A stretch of 11,712 bases of DNA from positions 1 to 11,712 of the forward strand of contig DASRCB010000377.1 of the NCBI GenBank assembly GCA_035653295.1. Direction: 5' to 3'. The stretch's first letter is position 1. The number at the start of each line of letters is the position of its first letter. Shown in pieces: positions 6,572 through 11,712 of this stretch. The translations under genes were made by a program, and so were the position numbers. The notes beneath the pieces were generated by a model. The model saw only the letters and a list, made by a program, of their open reading frames with translations. It did no database searches and was not told the DNA's origin. Source of the stretch: DASRCB01 sp035653295. Its GTDB lineage: Bacteria; Acidobacteriota; Terriglobia; Bryobacterales; Bryobacteraceae.

Positions 6572-6610
6572 GGTGTGCACTTTTTCAACAGACTGTGGAA
6601 AAGGTGTGCA
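6572..6610. promoter_or_regulatory. Symmetric DnaA-box-like element before dnaA, flanked by direct repeats
   Basis: TTTTCAACAG (6582-6591) and CTGTGGAAAA (6593-6602) form a 10-base inverted repeat around one central base, with one mismatch. The right arm contains TTTTCCACA on the minus strand, 8 of 9 to the DnaA box TTATCCACA; the left arm is 7 of 9. Two exact copies of GGTGTGCA (6572-6579 and 6603-6610) flank it, starting 31 bases apart, close to three helical turns. Its position just before the dnaA start fits autoregulation by DnaA. Confidence 0.6.
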
Positions 6611-6621
6611 GAAGTGCGCTC

Positions 6622-7935
6622 ATGGACGCGTGGGAAAAAATCAAGAATCAGATGGCCGGGCGGCTCAGCGGCGCCGCATTCGACAACTGGGTATCCCGGA
6701 GCAGCTTTGCAGGCGAGGACGGGACGTCTCTTCGCGTCATCGTTCCCGATGAAGTGACCCGGCAGTGGATGCAGCAGGAGTACGCCGGCGAAGTCTGGGC
6801 GGCAATTCATGATCTCGGATTCGGCTATGCCCAGGTCGTCTACGAGATCGGTGCTCCACCGCCGAATCCGCTGACAGCGAAAAACGGCTCGGACGCGCCG
6901 CCGATCACCTTCTCGCCGGCGATGACCCTGAACCCGCGGTTCACCTTCGACAACTTCGTGGTGGGCTCGTGCAATCAGTTCGCGCATGCGGCCGCGCGGG
7001 CGGTGGCGAACGTCCCCGCCAGGACCTACAACCCGCTGTTCATTTACGGCGGAGCGGGAATGGGCAAGACCCACCTGATGCATGCCATCGGCCAGGAGCT
7101 GGCCGACCGTTACGGCAGCATCAAGGTCGTCTACACCTCCAGCGAGCGGTTCATGAACGAGATGATCAACTGCATCCGCCTGGACCGCATGCCGCTGTTC
7201 CATCACCACTACCGGTCGGCCGACGTCCTGCTGGTTGACGACATTCAGGTGCTCGCAAATAAAGAGAGAACTCAGGAGGAGTTCTTCCACACGTTCAACG
7301 AACTTTACGAGCACCAAAAGCAGATCGTCATTTCCAGCGACTCGCCCCCGAAGAACACGCCGGGACTGGTCGAGCGCCTGCGATCGCGCTTCGAATGGGG
7401 ATTGATGGTGGACGTGCAGCCGCCCGATCTGGAAACGAAGATGGCCATTCTGGACAAGAAGGCCGAGTCGGAGGGAATCCGCCTCCCGGAGGACGTTCGC
7501 ATCTTTATAGCGACCCGAACGCGGTCCAATGTTCGGGAACTGGAAGGCGCGCTGGTCAAGCTGATCGCCTCGTCTTCGGTGACGGGAGCGCCCATAACAC
7601 TCAGCATGGCCCAGCAGGCGCTGAAGCATCTGTCCAGCACGCCGGAAAAGCGCATCAGCATGGATTCCATCATCCGCGCCGTTGCCGACCGCTTTGGCCT
7701 CCAGCCGGCCCAGCTCAAGCAGAAGACGAACGCGCGGGAGATCGCCTATCCCCGGCAAATCGCCATGTACGTCATCAAGGAGCTGACAACCGCGTCGCTG
7801 CCGGAAATCGGCCGGGCGTTCGGCGGCAAGCACCATACCACCGTGCTGCACTCCATCCAGAAGATCGAGCGGATGCGCCAGACCAAAAGCGATTTGGACA
7901 GGCTCCTCCACAGCCTTGCCGATTCATTCCATTGA
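6622..7935 (+). CDS. dnaA: Chromosomal replication initiator protein DnaA
   Basis: A 437-residue initiator that binds DnaA boxes at oriC, oligomerises with ATP and opens the duplex. Domain I is residues 1-75 (MDAWEKIKNQMAGRLSGAAF opening), followed by a very short domain II (about 76-105) and the AAA+ domain: Walker A GGAGMGKT (143-150), Walker B LLVDD (203-207), sensor I ISSD (237-240), box VII RLRSRFEWG with the arginine finger R256, and sensor II NVRELEG (R305). Domain IV (about 345-437) has the signature AFGGKHHTTVLHS (399-411). The canonical motif is GGRDHTTV; the aspartate that reads a box base is histidine here (H404). I chose the ATG at 6622 because AGAAG lies 7 bases upstream and domain I starts there. 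The in-frame GTG at 6595 lies inside the symmetric element and has no ribosome site. Confidence 0.97.
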   Translation: MDAWEKIKNQMAGRLSGAAFDNWVSRSSFAGEDGTSLRVIVPDEVTRQWMQQEYAGEVWAAIHDLGFGYAQVVYEIGAPPPNPLTAKNGSDAPPITFSPAMTLNPRFTFDNFVVGSCNQFAHAAARAVANVPARTYNPLFIYGGAGMGKTHLMHAIGQELADRYGSIKVVYTSSERFMNEMINCIRLDRMPLFHHHYRSADVLLVDDIQVLANKERTQEEFFHTFNELYEHQKQIVISSDSPPKNTPGLVERLRSRFEWGLMVDVQPPDLETKMAILDKKAESEGIRLPEDVRIFIATRTRSNVRELEGALVKLIASSSVTGAPITLSMAQQALKHLSSTPEKRISMDSIIRAVADRFGLQPAQLKQKTNAREIAYPRQIAMYVIKELTTASLPEIGRAFGGKHHTTVLHSIQKIERMRQTKSDLDRLLHSLADSFH

Positions 7936-8102
7936 ACTTACACGCTTCTCCACAGGCATGCCCAGCGGAAGCTGTGCGCGCCCGTGGAGGATTGGCCGGC
8001 GGAGGCGCTTTTGGTTGCTTCACGCGCCCGCTTTCCACAGCCTCACACTGGCCCCAAGCGCATGGATTTTGTATAATTTAGAGAGAAATCAACATTTCCA
8101 CA
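7904..8102 (+). other. oriC: Candidate replication origin: DnaA-box-like motifs and AT-rich patch between dnaA and dnaN
   Basis: Four motifs ending in TCCACA followed by G occur in the same orientation: TCCTCCACA (7904-7912, within the end of dnaA), TTCTCCACA (7946-7954, 8 of 9 to TTATCCACA), CTTTCCACA (8031-8039) and ATTTCCACA (8094-8102). Between the last two lies an unusually AT-rich stretch for this GC-rich sequence (8064-8099), which could be the unwinding element although it also holds the dnaN -10. The dnaA-dnaN gap is a common origin site. The boxes are imperfect and few. Confidence 0.5.
8072..8077 (+). promoter_or_regulatory. dnaN: Candidate dnaN promoter (-10)
   Basis: A perfect TATAAT lies in the AT-rich patch. 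The best -35 is a weak CTGGCC (8048-8053, 18-base spacer). The leader to the dnaN ATG would be about 130 bases and includes a small CCCC-GGA-GGGG hairpin (8141-8151). DnaA-box-like motifs on both sides (8031-8039, 8094-8102) could let DnaA influence this promoter. Confidence 0.5.
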
Positions 8103-8214
8103 GGCCCTGTGATTCCGGTTCCTGTATGGAGTAGGTATTAACCCCGGAGGGGATAGTAGTAAGGCCCGCGGAAACCCGGTTCCGGCAGGGTACAACGCCG
8201 AGAGAGGAAGACCC

Positions 8215-9330
8215 ATGGAGTTCACCGTAAGCAAGGGCGATCTGGTTCGAGAACTGAGCCTCTCCCAGGGGGTGGTCGAGAAGAAGACCACAATCCCGAT
8301 TCTGTCGAACATCCTGGTGGAGGCCTCTGACGGGCGTATCGTGCTGACGGCCACCGACCTGGAGCTTGGCATCCGGGTGTCCTGTGCGGCGCGGGTCAAA
8401 CGGCAGGGCGCCGGCACGATTCCTGCGAAGAAGCTTCTGGATTACGTCCGGCTGCTTCCCGAGGCCGATGTCGATGTCAAGCTTCAGGAGAACCAGTGGA
8501 CCAGCCTGCTGTGCGGCCGTTCCCGGACGCGCATCGCCGGCATGTCGCGGGAGAGCTTTCCGGAGCTGCCGGACATGCCCGACACACTGGCCGAGATCCC
8601 GGTGAAGCTCCTCGCCGGTATGATCGGCAGGACCATCTTCGCCATCTCCGCCGAGGAATCGCGCTTTACGCTGAACGGGGCGTTGCTGCTGCTGAAGAAC
8701 AATTCCATCACCATGGTGGCTACCGACGGCCATCGGCTGGCGATGGTGGACGCGGCGCTCGACCTGCCGGCGATTACCGGGCAGTTCCGCGCGCTGCTGC
8801 CGCGCAAGGCGATGGCGGAGATTCTGAAGCTGGCTGGGGAGTCGGAGGCAGACGCTGCCATCTCCTTCTCCGGCGATGACAATCACCTGTTTTTCCGGCT
8901 CGGTGAACGGCTGCTTCTGAGCCGCAAGCTGACCGGCAATTTCCCCGACTTCGAGCGCGTTCTGCCCAAAGATCATCCCAACTCGATCCAGCTGGGGCGG
9001 GACGAGCTGCGCGGGGCCATTGAGCGTGTTTCCCAGTTCTCCGACGAGCGTTCCCGGGCGATCCGCCTGAAGATGGCGGAAGGCGAGATCCGCATTCATT
9101 CCTCGCTGTCGGAGACCGGTGAGAGCGAGGAGAGCCTGAACGCCGATTACGACGGCGAGCCGGTGGAGATCGGCTTCAATGCGCAGTACCTGCTCGATTT
9201 CCTGCGCGCCGTGCCCGAGGAGCAGGTCGCTTTTTACTTCCGCGATCCCAACAGCGCCGGGGAACTTCGTCCCGCGGCTGCGAACGACAGCGGAAGCTAT
9301 CGGTATGTTGTCATGCCGATGAGAATTTGA
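8215..9330 (+). CDS. dnaN: DNA polymerase III subunit beta (sliding clamp)
   Basis: A 371-residue clamp, close to the usual 366-380. The protein dimerises into a ring that tethers DNA polymerase III and many repair proteins to DNA. The opening MEFTVSKGDLVRELSLSQG followed by TTIPILSNILVEA and TATDLELGI is typical of domain 1. NGALLLLKNNSITMVATDGHRLA marks domain 2, where the ATDGHRLA segment is a family signature, and the end SGSYRYVVMPMRI is the conserved clamp C-terminus. The start has AGGAAG 4 bases upstream. It is 279 bases after dnaA with its own candidate promoter, and 60 bases before gyrB, with which it is probably cotranscribed. No recF lies between them. Confidence 0.97.
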   Translation: MEFTVSKGDLVRELSLSQGVVEKKTTIPILSNILVEASDGRIVLTATDLELGIRVSCAARVKRQGAGTIPAKKLLDYVRLLPEADVDVKLQENQWTSLLCGRSRTRIAGMSRESFPELPDMPDTLAEIPVKLLAGMIGRTIFAISAEESRFTLNGALLLLKNNSITMVATDGHRLAMVDAALDLPAITGQFRALLPRKAMAEILKLAGESEADAAISFSGDDNHLFFRLGERLLLSRKLTGNFPDFERVLPKDHPNSIQLGRDELRGAIERVSQFSDERSRAIRLKMAEGEIRIHSSLSETGESEESLNADYDGEPVEIGFNAQYLLDFLRAVPEEQVAFYFRDPNSAGELRPAAANDSGSYRYVVMPMRI

Positions 9331-9390
9331 CCCCGGCGCGCCGCCTTTCAAGCCGCGTCCGTTTGAAGTAACCCCGAGGATTCTGTTTCT

Positions 9391-11712
<2,322 letters not shown>

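Noticed and set aside
6595..6621. GTG at 6595 as the dnaA start
   Set aside because: It falls inside the DnaA-box-like inverted repeat, has no ribosome site, and DnaA domain I begins naturally at the ATG at 6622.

Overview
The window is GC-rich chromosomal DNA centred on a dnaA-dnaN-gyrB cluster, so it probably spans or borders the replication origin. Gene content suggests an Acidobacteriota lineage of the Solibacter/Bryobacter type: a periplasmic protein joining a beta-rich domain to a photosynthetic-reaction-centre-type diheme cytochrome, a GGKHHTTV motif in DnaA, dnaN followed directly by gyrB without recF, and a remnant of an integrase of a kind I associate with that phylum. This placement is inference from gene content; no rRNA is present to confirm it.

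Left part (1-2700): a minus-strand unit reads DUF378 membrane protein, secreted fasciclin-domain protein, then an NAD(P)-binding SDR/DUF2867 protein that runs off the left edge. It diverges from a plus-strand XRE-cupin regulator. A CTGTACAG palindrome in the shared promoter region overlaps the candidate -35 of the minus-strand unit.

Middle part (2700-4830): a decayed-looking stretch. A secreted alpha/beta hydrolase (proline iminopeptidase type) is split by one missing base. A tyrosine-recombinase remnant, truncated at its 5' end and shifted by one missing base near its 3' end, stops 17 bases short of the 3' end of tRNA-Leu(TAA). This looks like the scar of a tRNA-integrated element.

Third part (4830-6420): a PilZ-domain protein behind a near-consensus promoter whose transcript would begin with a C(UUCG)G hairpin, then the cytochrome protein, then tRNA-Gly(GCC) on the minus strand with its own TTGACA promoter.

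Right part (6420-11712): dnaA, preceded by a symmetric DnaA-box-like element flanked by direct repeats; a 279-base dnaA-dnaN gap with same-orientation TTCCACAG motifs and an AT-rich patch (candidate oriC); dnaN; and gyrB, which is cut by the right edge. These genes supply initiation (DnaA), processivity (sliding clamp) and supercoiling (GyrB).
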